Assembly (NCBI RefSeq): GCF_019050325.1
Contig: NZ_VOMB01000026.1
Location: forward strand, 50,441-114,440
Length of the DNA stretch: 64,000 nucleotides
Direction of reading: 5' to 3'
Source of the DNA: [Mycobacterium] fortunisiensis
GTDB lineage: Bacteria; Actinomycetota; Actinomycetes; Mycobacteriales; Mycobacteriaceae
Shown: positions 56,200 through 64,000 of the stretch, one piece after another
Position numbering within the stretch: position 1 is the stretch's first letter
Layout: each line of letters begins with the position of its first letter
Notes under the pieces: generated by a model
Database searches by the model: none
Seen by the model: the letters and a program-made list of their open reading frames with translations, nothing else
Told to the model about the DNA's origin: nothing
Program-made: the position numbers and the translations under genes

Positions 56200-56612
56200 C
56201 GGCTGAGCAACGCCGCCAACATTTCGATCCGGGCATCCTCCAGCTCGGGTAGCGGCAGTACCCGGCGCACCATGGCCGCACCGTCGAACGTGTTGAGCAA
56301 GATGGCCAGCACCACGCTGAACGATTCCTCGGGAATCTGGTCGGCTCCCGGTGTGCTCCTCGCGGTTTCGTAGATGTTGTCGATGTACTCGGCCAGCACG
56401 GTCTGCAGCGGGCCCCGCAGCTTTTCGTCGGTGCGGGCCGCCATCAGTAGCTCATGCCACACGGTGTTGGTGTCGCTGCCCGCGATGTCCCGCAGGATCG
56501 CCAACACCGCCGGCAGCGGCGGCTGCTCAGCGGCGATACCGGCGATCAGCTTGCTGCCCAGCTCCAGCTGGCGTCGCGCCACCTCACGGGCGGTGGCCGC
56601 CATGAAATACCA
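56196..56612 (-). pseudogene. TetR-family regulator, C-terminal part without HTH
   Basis: From about residue WYF onward the frame reads like the ligand-binding half of a TetR protein (ATAREVARRQLELGSKLIAGI, ESFSVVLAILLNTFDGAAMVRRV), about 135 residues. The N-terminal helix-turn-helix is missing. The first ATG inside is at 56603. Upstream bases belong to a different gene in another frame, so a deletion is likely. If translated from 56603 it would be a dimerisation domain without DNA binding. Confidence 0.7.
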
Positions 56613-56703
56613 CTCCGTCGCGGATTCCCAGCGTGCGGACCTGCGGGCGGGCACCGGTGCCGTCGAACCACAGGCCGTTGCGAACGATGACGTCATAAGA
56701 CAT
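56584..56703 (-). pseudogene. amidohydrolase (D-aminoacylase-like) N-terminal stub
   Basis: From the ATG at 56703 a 39-residue frame reads MSYDVIVRNGLWFDGTGARP and then QVRTLGIRDGVVFHGG before a stop. This is the first beta-segment typical of D-aminoacylase/dihydroorotase-like amidohydrolases. It then ends in the TetR-like sequence, overlapping it in another frame. A clean gene start fused to an unrelated gene's end indicates a deletion junction around 56600-56615. Confidence 0.7.
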
Positions 56704-56742
56704 GACGCCACGCTAGAACAGAAAGTGAGTACTCACAATCTT

Positions 56743-57684
56743 TTAGCGGGAATTGGTCCGGAAAAACTCCACCGTCTTCGGGATACCGGCGGCCAGATCC
56801 ACCTGCGGACGCCACCCCAGTACGTCCCGCGCCCGGCTGATGTCCAGGCATGATCGGCGCAGGTCACCGAGCCGCGGCGGGTGCATCTCCGGCTCGTCGG
56901 CCACACCGACAGCCAGCGCGATCGCGGTGTGCATCTCGCGCGTCGACGTCTCCACCCCGGTGCCGACGTTGAACCGCTGCCCGCCGCCGGCGGCGCCCGA
57001 CGCCTTCACGAAGGCGTCCACCACATCGTCGACGTAGACATAGTCACGGGTATCGGTGCCGTCGCCGAAGATCTTTGTCGGCCGCCCGGCCAGCAGCGCC
57101 TGGGCGAAGATTGCCACCACCCCTGCCTCACCATGCGGATCCTGGCGCGGTCCGTACACGTTCGCCGGGGCGATGTGCGAGCAGTCCAGGTCATAAAGAT
57201 TGCGGAACATGTTGAAGTACACCTCGCCGGCCACCTTGCTCGCCGCATACGGCGACGACGGATTGGTCGGGATGTCCTCACTCGTCGGGTACGACGGCGG
57301 GGTGCCGTACACCGAGCCACCCGAGGACGTATGCACCACCTTGCGCACCCCGGACTGCCGCGCCGCCTCGGCCAACCGCACCACGCCCACCACGTTCACC
57401 GTCGAGTCGAGCTGCGGGTCGTCCACCGAGCGCTTCACCGAGATCTGGGCGGCCAGGTGAAAGATCACCTCGGGCTGGACGTCCTTGAACAGTCCCAGCA
57501 GGTCCGCGTCGACGATGTCGGCCTTGACGAACTCGAAGTTGTCGCTGTTCTCGGCGCTGCTCAGGTTCTCTGCCCGGCCCGAGCTCAGGTCATCGAGCCC
57601 GACCACGCTGTGACCGTCCGCCAGCAGCCGGTCCACCAGCGTCGATCCGATGAAACCTGCCGCTCCAGTTACCAGTGTTCGCAC
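56743..57684 (-). CDS. galE1: UDP-glucose 4-epimerase family protein
   Basis: The 313-residue short-chain epimerase has the NAD loop TGAAGFIGSTLVDRLL, the catalytic Ser/Thr HTSSGGSVYG and YxxxK in SPYAASKVAGE. It matches Rv3634c (GalE1). It interconverts UDP-glucose and UDP-galactose for arabinogalactan and, with ppgS nearby, UDP-GlcNAc/GalNAc could be relevant. GTG at 57684 starts VRTLVTGAAG as in homologues; GTG at 57690 is an alternative. Confidence 0.92.
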   Translation of the reverse strand: MRTLVTGAAGFIGSTLVDRLLADGHSVVGLDDLSSGRAENLSSAENSDNFEFVKADIVDADLLGLFKDVQPEVIFHLAAQISVKRSVDDPQLDSTVNVVGVVRLAEAARQSGVRKVVHTSSGGSVYGTPPSYPTSEDIPTNPSSPYAASKVAGEVYFNMFRNLYDLDCSHIAPANVYGPRQDPHGEAGVVAIFAQALLAGRPTKIFGDGTDTRDYVYVDDVVDAFVKASGAAGGGQRFNVGTGVETSTREMHTAIALAVGVADEPEMHPPRLGDLRRSCLDISRARDVLGWRPQVDLAAGIPKTVEFFRTNSR

Positions 57685-57740
57685 GGGCACACCATACCGA
57701 CGGCAGATTCGCGCCAGCTGGGTCCGTACAGTCGGCAAGA

Positions 57741-59498
57741 GTGAACAAGGTCGCCCGCGCAGCCGCCGCGCTCATCGCGCTGCACCTGGTGGTCCGGGCC
57801 GTGGTGGCCTTCGGAGGCTATTTCTACTGGGACGATCTGATCCTGATCGGCCGGGCCGGAACCCAGAATCTGCTTTCACCGTCCTTCCTGTTCGACGATC
57901 ACGACGGGCACGTCATGCCCGCGGCGTTCCTGGTGTCCGGCGCGGTCACCCGAGTGGCCCCGTTCTCCTGGGTGCTGGCCGCGGTGAGCCTGGTGGTGAT
58001 GCAACTGCTGGCCTCACTGGCGTTGCTGCGGGCGCTGTGGGTGATCCTGGGCTGGCGACCTGTGCTGCTGATCCCGCTGACCTTCGCGTTGTTCACGCCG
58101 CTGGCGATACCCGGGTTCGCCTGGTGGGCAGCGGCTTTGAACTCCCTGCCCATGCTGGCCGCGCTGGCCTGGGTGTGCGGCGAGGCCGTGCTGCTGGTGC
58201 GGACCGGGGCGCTGCGGCACGCGGTCCTCGGCGCGCTCGTCTTCCTCGGCGGGTTGTTGTTCTTCGAGAAGGCCGCGGTGATCCCGTTCGTGGCGTTCGC
58301 CGTGGTGGCGCTGCTGGGCTATGTGACCGGTTCATTTGGCCTGACTGACGTGTGGCGTCGCGGTATCCGGCTGTGGGTGTCATGTTTGGCGCTCGTCGTC
58401 GCCTGGATCGGGGTGTACCTGCTCGTCGTCGACCAGAAGCGGTGGAGCTTCGACGTGGCCATGACCTGGGACCTGCTGAGCCGGTCCTTCACCCATGGCA
58501 TCGTGCCCGGATTGGTCGGCGGGCCGTGGTCCTGGCAGCGCTGGGCACCCGCCTCGCCCTGGGCCACGCCGCCGGTGTCGGTGATGGCGCTGGGCTGGGT
58601 GGTGCTTGTTGCTGCCGTCGCGGTGGTGCTGGTGCGAAAGACCCGCATCTGGCCGGTGCTGGTGGTGGCGCTGGGCTACGCGGTGGCCTGCCAGATCCCG
58701 ATTTATCTCATGCGCTCATCCCGGTTCACCGCGTTGGAGCTGGCCCAGACGCTGCGCTACCTGCCGGATCTGGTGGTGGTGCTCGCGCTGTTGGCGGCGG
58801 TGGGATTCTGTGCGCCGAACCGGGAATCCTCGCGTCTGCTTTCCGCGTCACGGCGGCGGAGTTTTGTCGTCGTCACCGTCGCGACGCTGTTCGTGGCGAG
58901 CAGCCTGTATTCGACTTGGACGTTTACGAAGGTGTGGCGGGACAGCCCGGTGCCGGCCTATTTGAACAATGCCCGGGCGTCGCTGGCCGCCGCCTCACCA
59001 GCGGCGCCACTGCTGGACCAAGAAGTGGACCCGCTGATCCTGCAGCGGGTGGCCTATCCGGAGAACCTGGCCAGCCACATGTTCGCCCTGGCCTCCCCCC
59101 GACCCGAGTTCGCGTCGGCCACAACCGATCTGCGCATGTTCGACCGGTCCGGGACATTGGTCGACGCGAAAGTGACCTGGGTGCGCACCATCGTCGCGGG
59201 GCCATCGCCGAACTGCGGGTTCCTGGTCCAGCCCGACGAACCCGTGGTGATGCCGCTCGATGGGCCGCTGCTGCCGGCCGACTGGACGGCCGAGATCAAC
59301 TACCTGGCCAACAGCGACGGCTCGCTGACCATGGCGCTGGCCGAAGGCCCCGAGGTGAAGGTGCCGGTGCGGCCCGGGCTCAACCGGGTGTTCGTGCGAC
59401 TGCCCGGGGCCGGACAATCGATTGCCGTGGCCGCCAACACCGCCGCGCTGTCGGTGTGCATCTCCCCCGGACCTGTGGGTTTCCTGGCACCTCGGTAG
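57741..59498 (+). CDS. large multi-pass membrane protein, GT-C-like
   Basis: The 585-residue protein begins with the GTG at 57741. It has about ten membrane segments in the first 390 residues, and an early WDDLILIGRAG after the first segment, similar to the acidic motif of GT-C transferases. The C-terminal 190 residues form a soluble beta-rich domain with LPADWTAEINYLANSDGSLT. It corresponds to Rv3635. It could use polyprenyl sugars, given its neighbours; not shown. Confidence 0.8.
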   Translation: MNKVARAAAALIALHLVVRAVVAFGGYFYWDDLILIGRAGTQNLLSPSFLFDDHDGHVMPAAFLVSGAVTRVAPFSWVLAAVSLVVMQLLASLALLRALWVILGWRPVLLIPLTFALFTPLAIPGFAWWAAALNSLPMLAALAWVCGEAVLLVRTGALRHAVLGALVFLGGLLFFEKAAVIPFVAFAVVALLGYVTGSFGLTDVWRRGIRLWVSCLALVVAWIGVYLLVVDQKRWSFDVAMTWDLLSRSFTHGIVPGLVGGPWSWQRWAPASPWATPPVSVMALGWVVLVAAVAVVLVRKTRIWPVLVVALGYAVACQIPIYLMRSSRFTALELAQTLRYLPDLVVVLALLAAVGFCAPNRESSRLLSASRRRSFVVVTVATLFVASSLYSTWTFTKVWRDSPVPAYLNNARASLAAASPAAPLLDQEVDPLILQRVAYPENLASHMFALASPRPEFASATTDLRMFDRSGTLVDAKVTWVRTIVAGPSPNCGFLVQPDEPVVMPLDGPLLPADWTAEINYLANSDGSLTMALAEGPEVKVPVRPGLNRVFVRLPGAGQSIAVAANTAALSVCISPGPVGFLAPR

Positions 59499-59558
59499 TC
59501 CCGGACCTGAGATACTGACGGTTAACTGTCGGGGATTCCTGTCGAGGGGGACATTTCT

Positions 59559-61019
59559 GTGAGCGCGCTTGACGGCTTCTATTCGACGTGGAACAAAGCG
59601 CGCGAAACCTTCGGTGTGGGCACGCCCGTCGATGGCTCTGGCCACGATGGCAGCTCTCAGCTGATGCGCATGAAAGGCATGATCGAATCGGCCGCGCCCG
59701 ATCATCGCTGGCAAGGCTCCGGGTCTGAGGCCTACGCCGCGGCCAACAAAGAACACGCCGGCGTATACGAGAAGCTGGCCGCGCTCGACAAGAAGATGGC
59801 CGCCGAAGTCACCAACGCCGCCAACATCGTCACCAGCGGACGTCAGCAATTGGACGCCACCAAGTCCTGGGTCGACAGCGCCGTCAACTCGCTACCCGCA
59901 TCACTCAGCTCCGACGCCCGGGAAAAGAGCCTGATCCCGATCGCGAAAGAAGGTATCGGCCAGGTCAACAAGACCGTCAGCACGGCCAACGGCGACATGC
60001 TCAAGGTGGGCTTTCGCATCACCGATATCAAGAACCAATACGACGAGCTGGGGACGAATCAGAAGTTCGGGCCGGATAAAGAGGATGAAAAGGATAACGA
60101 ACTGCTCGGGTTCAAGGAGAACCCGCCGTCCACGGATGATGCGCGCCGCCGCAATCAGATCGAAGCATTTAAGAATACATTCGGTCGAGATCCGACGTCT
60201 AAATCTGACTGGTCCACTGCAGCCGCACTGGACCCGCACACCTACAATCCCGCATATGCCGGGACCAATTCTGAGAACACGAAATCCGAAGTCAGGGTTG
60301 TGAAGATACGCCCAGTTCCGGGCGAGGGTGTAGTCCGCGTATCGCAGTGGATCGAACAGCGAGACGTTACTAGTTTCCCCCCTTACAAGCGGGACATGGG
60401 AAATAATCGTTCAGCCGATGCAAATTTTGACCCAGAAGATACCAAAGTTACAACGTATATCGATTACGAAAATGGTGTCGTAATAATGCGCCAGAACCCA
60501 TCGGTTGAATTGAATGCGGATGGATCTCCGGGAAGAGTGGAAGTCGGCTCGCCCCAAGGCAGCGTCACACAGACCGCCGATGGCGCGGTACGGATAAAAT
60601 ATGACGCCGGAAATCCTTTCGCTCCGCAGATAACAGCAGATCCACAGGGTCCCTTTGCCGATCACACAGTGACAGTAAACGGTGATCTAGTCTTTACGCC
60701 CGGCGTAGATGGCGTGCAGGTAGCCGGCACGCGGACAGATTACCCCTCGATGGAGGTATATCAGGATTTTCCGAATGGAAATACTAAGACCATACTTATT
60801 GATCCAGCCGTCTCCGGCAGATCTCATGGTCCCGCGGTAAATCTACCATTTCACCACGACGTAGGGATCGGAGGAGGACAGGCGTTCAAGCCTTTTGACA
60901 CTGGCAGCTGGAATCCTCGGTACGATGTACCGGCACCACTACCGGCGACGCAATTCGGTCCCGCCATTGCTCCGCCCGCCGTACCTCCGCCACCAACTGG
61001 CGGCGGAGTACCGATGTGA
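59559..61019 (+). CDS. EspA/EspE-like WXG-type secreted protein
   Basis: The 486-residue protein has an N-terminal helical domain (residues 1-150) with a WxG turn in HRWQGSGSEAYAAAN and a long second helix, like ESX-1 EspA/EspE-type substrates. The middle (residues about 160-420) is polar, beta-rich and repetitive, and its DNA is visibly richer in A and T from about 60140. The C-terminus is Pro-rich (PPPPTGGGVPM). GTG at 59559 follows GAGGGGG. It is probably exported by a type VII system. A clear YxxxD/E signal is not visible. The C-terminal half could be a variable effector domain. Confidence 0.75.
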   Translation: MSALDGFYSTWNKARETFGVGTPVDGSGHDGSSQLMRMKGMIESAAPDHRWQGSGSEAYAAANKEHAGVYEKLAALDKKMAAEVTNAANIVTSGRQQLDATKSWVDSAVNSLPASLSSDAREKSLIPIAKEGIGQVNKTVSTANGDMLKVGFRITDIKNQYDELGTNQKFGPDKEDEKDNELLGFKENPPSTDDARRRNQIEAFKNTFGRDPTSKSDWSTAAALDPHTYNPAYAGTNSENTKSEVRVVKIRPVPGEGVVRVSQWIEQRDVTSFPPYKRDMGNNRSADANFDPEDTKVTTYIDYENGVVIMRQNPSVELNADGSPGRVEVGSPQGSVTQTADGAVRIKYDAGNPFAPQITADPQGPFADHTVTVNGDLVFTPGVDGVQVAGTRTDYPSMEVYQDFPNGNTKTILIDPAVSGRSHGPAVNLPFHHDVGIGGGQAFKPFDTGSWNPRYDVPAPLPATQFGPAIAPPAVPPPPTGGGVPM

Positions 61020-61038
61020 CTTGGAAAACTAACTCATC

Positions 61039-61374
61039 ATGTCAATTTTCACCGATCTGCGCAGGCTCGACTCTTCGACTTGGACTTTGGCAACCCGGTC
61101 GTCACCCTTTGTCATTCAATCAGTATTTGCGATTCTGCTATTCGCCCTGTGGGCGCTCGGGAAGTGGCCCTTCGGCACAGGGAGTGGTTTCGGGAGCGAG
61201 CGAGCCTGGATGCTGACGGCGACAGTCGTAGCCGCAGGCGCATCATTGGGTATTGCTGGCGTTCTATCGAGATCTCAGTCAGCGCAGCGACAAGCGTACG
61301 CCCTAAGCTTCACGGGCTGCTCGGCAGTTGTCCTGTTAGGCGGCGCGATATACGCTTTTTTAATTCTTCGATAA
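61039..61374 (+). CDS. small membrane protein next to the EspA-like gene
   Basis: The 111-residue protein has three hydrophobic segments (IQSVFAILLFALWALGKWPF, WMLTATVVAAGASLGIAGVL, FTGCSAVVLLGGAIYAFLIL). ATG at 61039, 19 bases after the EspA-like stop. DNA is AT-richer than the core. It could be an immunity or companion protein; no family recognised. Confidence 0.6.
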   Translation: MSIFTDLRRLDSSTWTLATRSSPFVIQSVFAILLFALWALGKWPFGTGSGFGSERAWMLTATVVAAGASLGIAGVLSRSQSAQRQAYALSFTGCSAVVLLGGAIYAFLILR

Positions 61375-61394
61375 ATACCGATAGTACATTGGAG

Positions 61395-61697
61395 ATGAAA
61401 TTGCCGAGACCAGAGGTTGACAACCGTTATGGCGCCGCTGGTTTTTTAGCGGCTTTGTCCAATATAGCTTTTCTTGAGACGGTAACATGGATAATCGCCC
61501 CCTGGTGGATGATTGCCTTAATTGTTCTTCCTGTGCTATTTCTCATCGACCTGGCAATTTCTGCGATTGCAGCGAAAGGTCCTAGCAATGTCGGCCAGAT
61601 CGGCCGCGGCATGATGGTCGGCTGCATGGCAGCGCCGTTGTCACTTGCGATCTTTATTCCCATCTTTCTGCTCGCGCATTCTGTTGGACCTCTATAG
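61395..61697 (+). CDS. small membrane protein, second
   Basis: The 100-residue protein has two or three hydrophobic segments (FLETVTWIIAPWWMIALIVL, MIALIVLPVLFLIDLAISAI, APLSLAIFIPIFLLAHSVG) and a short N-terminus KLPRPEVDNRYG. ATG at 61395; GGAG lies just ahead, closer than normal. Twenty bases after the previous gene and with similar AT-rich base use. No family recognised. Confidence 0.5.
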   Translation: MKLPRPEVDNRYGAAGFLAALSNIAFLETVTWIIAPWWMIALIVLPVLFLIDLAISAIAAKGPSNVGQIGRGMMVGCMAAPLSLAIFIPIFLLAHSVGPL

Positions 61698-61731
61698 ATG
61701 GGTCTGTAGGCTTCGCTGGACGGTCTGGATT

Positions 61732-61836
61732 CGGCGTGTGCGCACCGCCTCAGGCGCGACTGCGGTCCAGATCGCCGAATCCGCCGATGGCCGCCGCCGG
61801 ATCGCGCGCCATGTCAGCGCGGAGCCGAGGAATTGA
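61732..61836 (+). pseudogene. fragment of an IS1634-type transposase N-terminus
   Basis: The frame reads RRVRTASGATAVQIAESADG and on to ARHVSAE before a stop. It parallels the N-terminus of the intact transposase nearby (KVRTSSGAVAVQVARKDAG) without being identical, so it is a decayed piece of a second, related element. It stops abruptly where the next frame begins. Confidence 0.55.
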
Positions 61837-62107
61837 TCCGATCAGGCAACACCTCGTTCTCGATGACCGGCGACCCGAATCCGACCACGAACTACCCCAC
61901 CACAGAAAACTGGCAGAAAGCCGTTGGCGGATACCAACAGTGGAGCAGCGCGGACGTCAAGGTCGAAGGCAATAAAGTCACGATGACTGTGACCGTGCAC
62001 GCCGAGGACCACTACAACTTCAATCGGGGCGAGTCGGACATCGGCACCGGTGCGTCCGACAACGAGAATGGCAGATTCACGGAACTGGGATGGGCCAGGC
62101 CTTTCGA
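61833..62107 (+). pseudogene. 5' part of a gene interrupted by the IS element
   Basis: The open frame from 61833 (MIRSGNTSFSMTGDPNPTT) reads on through VKVEGNKVTMTVTVHAEDHYNFNRG to GWARPFD, where the IS begins; 12 more codons are then read from the IS end to a stop at 62144. The native gene is broken here and resumes beyond the IS. Its own 5' end also looks truncated, since the frame starts next to a transposase fragment. The domain resembles secreted actinobacterial C-terminal domains, as recalled. Confidence 0.6.
61981..62107. repeat. 127-bp target duplication, left copy
   Basis: Identical to 63873-63999 and ends exactly at the left IS end. It starts CGATGACTGTGACCGTG and ends GGCCTTTCGA. 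Confidence 0.95.
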
Positions 62108-63872
62108 CCTGAGTTTGGACACCTTTGCCGATTTTCGCAGTTGATAGTTGCTTGACCTGCGGTTTTGGGCTGCGCGGTGGGTGTTTTGGGGTACTAATCG
62201 GGTAGGTTCGTGCGGTGGCGTACGTGCGGAAGGTACGCACTTCCTCGGGTGCGGTGGCGGTGCAGGTGGCGCGTAAGGACGCTGGCCGGGTGGTGATCCT
62301 GGCGCATCTGGGTTCGGCCCATACCGATGCCGAGCTGGGCATTCTGCTCGAGCAGGCCAGGCAGATGGTCATCGGCGGACAGGTTGCACTGGATTTCGAG
62401 GTGGCCGCCAGGGCCCAATCGATGACTAGTGTCGCTGATTTTCGCGAGCAGACGTTGATCGCCGAGCAGCCCAGACCTGCAGTCGCGGCCCCCGTGGTGG
62501 CGCCGGGGCGCACGGTCGGGACCAGCTCGCGTCTGCTCTACGACCTGCTGGGCCACGTCTACGACTGGCTGGGCTTCGATGCCGTCGGTGATGGCGTGTT
62601 CCGGGATCTGGTGATCGCTCGGATCGTCGAGCCGACCAGCAAGCTCGACGCCTCGCGTGTACTGGCGGATCTCGGCGCAGAACTGGTGTCCTACAAGACC
62701 ATCGACCGCCATGTCCGCAAGATCCACACCGGCGGTCACCGCGATGTGATCGCCGAGAAATGCTTCGCCTACGCCACCGACTGCGGTGGGTTGTCGCTCA
62801 TTTTGTACGACGTCACGACCCTGTATTTCGAAGCCGAATCCGAAGATGCGCTGCGCAAGGTCGGCTACTCCAAGGAACGCAGGGTCGATCCTCAGATCGT
62901 TGTCGGTCTGTTGGTGGATCGCACCGGATTCCCTTTAGAAATCGGCTGTTTCGAAGGCAACACCGCTGAGACCACCACAATCGTGCCGATCATCACCAGC
63001 TTCCTGGCCCGCCACAACCTTGAGGGCACGCCGATGGTGGTGGCAGCCGATGCCGGCATGCTCTCGCAGAGCAACCTCGCCGCCCTCGATGAGGTGAAGC
63101 TGTCGTTCATCGTCGGCTCCCGCGTCACGAAGGCGCCTGGCGATCTCGAATCCCACTTCCATTGGAACGGTGATGTTTTCACCGACGGACAGATCATCGA
63201 CACCGTCACGCCGCGGCACGGCAACACACGCGTCAACAACACCAAGTTGCGTGCTGAGCCGGTCTGGAACCCCGAGCGCGACACCGGGGCGTGGCGGGCG
63301 ATCTGGTCGTACTCGGCCAAACGAGCACGGCGCGACCAGAAAACACTCGCGGCTCAGGAAGCCCGGGCACGCGCGATCGTGGCCGGCGAGAAGAACGCCA
63401 AGACAGCACGATTCGTCAAGACCAGAGGCGACGACCGCGCCCTCGACGAAGCCAGCCTGACCCGTGCCCAATCCCTGGTCGGACTCAAGGGCTACGTGAC
63501 CAACGTGCCCGTCACCGTGATGCCAGCCGCTGAGATCATCGCGAAGTACCACGACCTCTGGCACGTGGAGAAGTCGTTTCGGATGTCCAAGACCGACCTC
63601 GATGCACGGCCCATGTTCAACCGCAAGCATGATGCCATCGAGGCGCACCTGACAATCGTGTTCGCCGCGCTGGCGGTCTCTCATGCCATCCAGTCGCGCA
63701 CCGGACTGTCCATCGCCAAGGTCGTCAAGCAACTGCGCCCGCTGCGCTCGGCGACCATCGTCATCAACGGCGCCACGCAGACCTTCCCGCCGGAGATCCC
63801 CGACGCCGAGAGCAAGATCCTCACCGATCTAGGCTTCAGCCCTGGGTACTAAGCGAAATGTCCAAACTCAGG
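62108..63872 (+). mobile_element. intact IS1634-family insertion sequence, 1765 bp
   Basis: The element is bounded by perfect 14-bp inverted ends CCTGAGTTTGGACA (62108-62121, and the complement at 63859-63872), carries a single full-length DDE transposase gene and is flanked by a 127-bp direct repeat. Such a long duplication is known for IS1634 elements. The element looks recent, since ends, gene and duplication are all perfect. Confidence 0.93.
62215..63852 (+). CDS. IS1634-family DDE transposase
   Basis: The 545-residue transposase catalyses movement of the surrounding element. It starts at the GTG at 62215 (AYVRKVRTSSGAVAVQ). The catalytic core has the DDE features: an early Asp in ILYDVTTLYFE, the family motif VAADAGMLSQSN with the second Asp, and the YHDLWHVEKSFRMSK segment, a YREK-like signature with the Glu. 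It ends 20 bases before the right inverted end. No frameshift is seen. Confidence 0.93.
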   Translation: MAYVRKVRTSSGAVAVQVARKDAGRVVILAHLGSAHTDAELGILLEQARQMVIGGQVALDFEVAARAQSMTSVADFREQTLIAEQPRPAVAAPVVAPGRTVGTSSRLLYDLLGHVYDWLGFDAVGDGVFRDLVIARIVEPTSKLDASRVLADLGAELVSYKTIDRHVRKIHTGGHRDVIAEKCFAYATDCGGLSLILYDVTTLYFEAESEDALRKVGYSKERRVDPQIVVGLLVDRTGFPLEIGCFEGNTAETTTIVPIITSFLARHNLEGTPMVVAADAGMLSQSNLAALDEVKLSFIVGSRVTKAPGDLESHFHWNGDVFTDGQIIDTVTPRHGNTRVNNTKLRAEPVWNPERDTGAWRAIWSYSAKRARRDQKTLAAQEARARAIVAGEKNAKTARFVKTRGDDRALDEASLTRAQSLVGLKGYVTNVPVTVMPAAEIIAKYHDLWHVEKSFRMSKTDLDARPMFNRKHDAIEAHLTIVFAALAVSHAIQSRTGLSIAKVVKQLRPLRSATIVINGATQTFPPEIPDAESKILTDLGFSPGY

Positions 63873-63999
63873 CGATGACTGTGACCGTGCACGCCGAGGA
63901 CCACTACAACTTCAATCGGGGCGAGTCGGACATCGGCACCGGTGCGTCCGACAACGAGAATGGCAGATTCACGGAACTGGGATGGGCCAGGCCTTTCGA
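63873..63999. repeat. 127-bp target duplication, right copy
   Basis: Begins directly after the right IS end and repeats 61981-62107 without mismatch. The next base, 64000, also equals the base following the left copy, by chance or because the IS end is ambiguous by one base. Confidence 0.95.
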
Positions 64000-64000
64000 C
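63875..64000 (+). pseudogene. resumed frame of the interrupted gene, runs off the window
   Basis: In the right duplicate the ATG at 63875 is in the frame of the interrupted gene (MTVTVHAEDHYNFNRGESD) and the frame is open to the end of the window. It may be reinitiated but has no evident ribosome site. Confidence 0.55.

Overview
The window is chromosomal DNA of a mycobacterium, most likely a rapidly growing Mycolicibacterium-type species. It is very GC-rich, genes are tightly packed with many 1-4 base start/stop overlaps, and GTG and TTG starts are common. From memory, the gene order from position 1 to about 59.5 kb closely follows the M. tuberculosis stretch Rv3578 to Rv3635 (arsB2, rlmB, cysS, ispF, ispD, carD, lpqE, radA, disA, canB, mutY, mhuD, lpqF, clpC1, lsr2, lysS, coaX, panD, panC, fol genes, ftsH, ephA, lpqG, hpt, tilS, dacB, ppa, ppgS, galE). 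That synteny is recalled, not computed.

Layout. 0-13.9 kb: isoprenoid and tRNA-synthetase genes, CarD, c-di-AMP synthesis (radA-disA), carbonic anhydrase, MutY, an AraC-type regulator, and haem degradation (mhuD) coupled to lpqF. 14.0-15.8 kb: a cobalamin-riboswitch unit of cobalt-transport genes cbtB-cbtA and a histidine phosphatase with an altered active-site motif. 15.9-20.7 kb: clpC1, lsr2 and lysS, with clear terminators after clpC1 and lsr2. 20.7-32.0 kb: an extra PLP enzyme, then a long minus-strand run ftsH-folE-folP-folB-folK-two membrane proteins-DUF2520 protein-panC-panD-coaX that makes folate, pantothenate and CoA precursors. 32.1-36.1 kb: ephA, a luciferase-like monooxygenase, an alcohol dehydrogenase and lpqG. 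The ESX-1-associated esp genes that lie between ftsH and ephA in M. tuberculosis are not here. 36.1-40.8 kb: hpt, tilS, a metalloprotease-like gene, dacB and ppa.

40.8-47.2 kb is largely regulatory: a UraD-like protein, an STAS antagonist and RsbW-type kinase pair converging on a three-gene signalling operon (receiver-PP2C phosphatase, CHASE3-type histidine kinase, Rcp1-like receiver), and a TerC-family membrane protein behind a probable manganese (yybP-ykoY) riboswitch. 47.2-56.2 kb is one plus-strand run. It starts with a large Pls/PosA-type peptide synthetase (adenylation, carrier, six membrane segments, left-handed beta-helix domains) whose hand-read specificity residues resemble lysine codes. 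It continues with an M1 peptidase, a flippase-like protein, the ppgS pair and a repeat-containing protein.

56.2-64.0 kb is accessory and scarred. A deletion appears to have joined the start of an amidohydrolase gene to the end of a TetR gene. Beyond galE and a large membrane protein lies an EspA/EspE-like WXG protein whose second half is visibly more AT-rich, followed by two small membrane proteins, a transposase fragment and a gene interrupted by an intact IS1634-type element. That element (62108-63872) has 14-bp inverted ends and is flanked by a 127-bp direct duplication, as expected from this IS family's unusually long target duplications.

I saw no rRNA, tRNA, CRISPR array or replication origin. 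Most start sites are my choice from homology, coding overlap and ribosome-binding sites, and regulatory calls are by eye.
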